NCBI GenBank assembly: GCA_944331725.1
Contig: CALVJE010000069.1
Span: 1 to 5,795, forward strand
Direction: 5' to 3'
DNA from: an uncultured Bacilli bacterium
GTDB taxonomy: Bacteria > Bacillota_I > Bacilli_A > RF39 > UBA660
Length of the DNA stretch: 5,795 bases
Under the pieces are notes generated by a model. The model was given only the letters and a program-made list of their open reading frames with translations. It had not been told where the DNA came from and did no database searches. A program made the position numbers and the translations under genes. Below are positions 5,776 to 5,795 of this stretch, one piece after another (position 1 is the first letter of the stretch; every line of letters starts with the position of its first letter).

Positions 5776-5794
5776 ATAGTGTGTTAAGCACTAT
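5776..5794. other. Small inverted repeat upstream of the rplU promoter, possible terminator stem
   Basis: ATAGTG (5776-5781) and CACTAT (5789-5794) form a 6-bp inverted repeat with a 7-base loop. On the minus strand it is followed by ATATTTTC, a weak T-tract, so it could end a transcript entering from the right. The window stops before the plus-strand side can be judged. The stretch between it and the promoter (about 5718-5775) holds no gene that I can support. Confidence 0.25.
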
Positions 5795-5795
5795 T

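Noticed and set aside
1..5795. CRISPR array, tRNA or rRNA genes, insertion sequence or transposase
   Set aside because: I looked on both strands and found no regularly spaced direct repeats, no cloverleaf-like segments and no transposase-like protein.

Overview
The window is strongly AT-rich and looks like a Gram-positive-type (Bacillota or Bacilli-related) chromosome. The evidence is the rplU-prp-rpmA ribosomal protein cluster with a leader RNA, an L27 with a cleavable N-terminal extension, GGAGG-type ribosome binding sites and a class B penicillin-binding protein of Firmicute type. All seven predicted tryptophans are TGG and every reading frame closes at TAA or TAG, which fits the standard bacterial code. 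An uncultured gut-type Bacilli lineage (for example RF39/Erysipelotrichia-like) is my inference from protein style and cannot be proved here.

Layout, reading mostly on the minus strand from right to left. Positions 5776-5794 hold a small inverted repeat. Positions 5689-5717 hold a near-consensus housekeeping promoter. Transcription should start at about 5682-5684, right at the first arm of a structured L21 leader RNA (about 5590-5684). The operon rplU (L21), prp (the cysteine protease that trims L27) and rpmA (L27) follows with 2- and 12-base gaps. It ends at a bidirectional terminator (4620-4653), which also ends a small convergent plus-strand gene of unknown function (4371-4619).

That small gene diverges from a second minus-strand unit across a roughly 80-base region with overlapping candidate promoters. 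The second unit encodes a PBP2-type transpeptidase (2204-4291) and, 45 bases downstream of its stop, a membrane-anchored NodB/polysaccharide-deacetylase-like protein that has lost its catalytic motifs (1289-2158). These two probably work together at the cell envelope during wall synthesis. Last comes a solitary HipA/CtkA-like kinase (70-1248) with its own extended -10 promoter inside the end of the preceding gene, followed by a candidate terminator (5-31).

Most of the window is core housekeeping sequence. The points worth a second look are the degenerate deacetylase beside PBP2, a calcium-loop-like insert next to the KTG motif of PBP2, the lone HipA-like kinase without an antitoxin, the pseudoknot-capable L21 leader, an identical 15-base translation start shared by two unrelated genes, and a 15-base inverted match between the two ends of the window.
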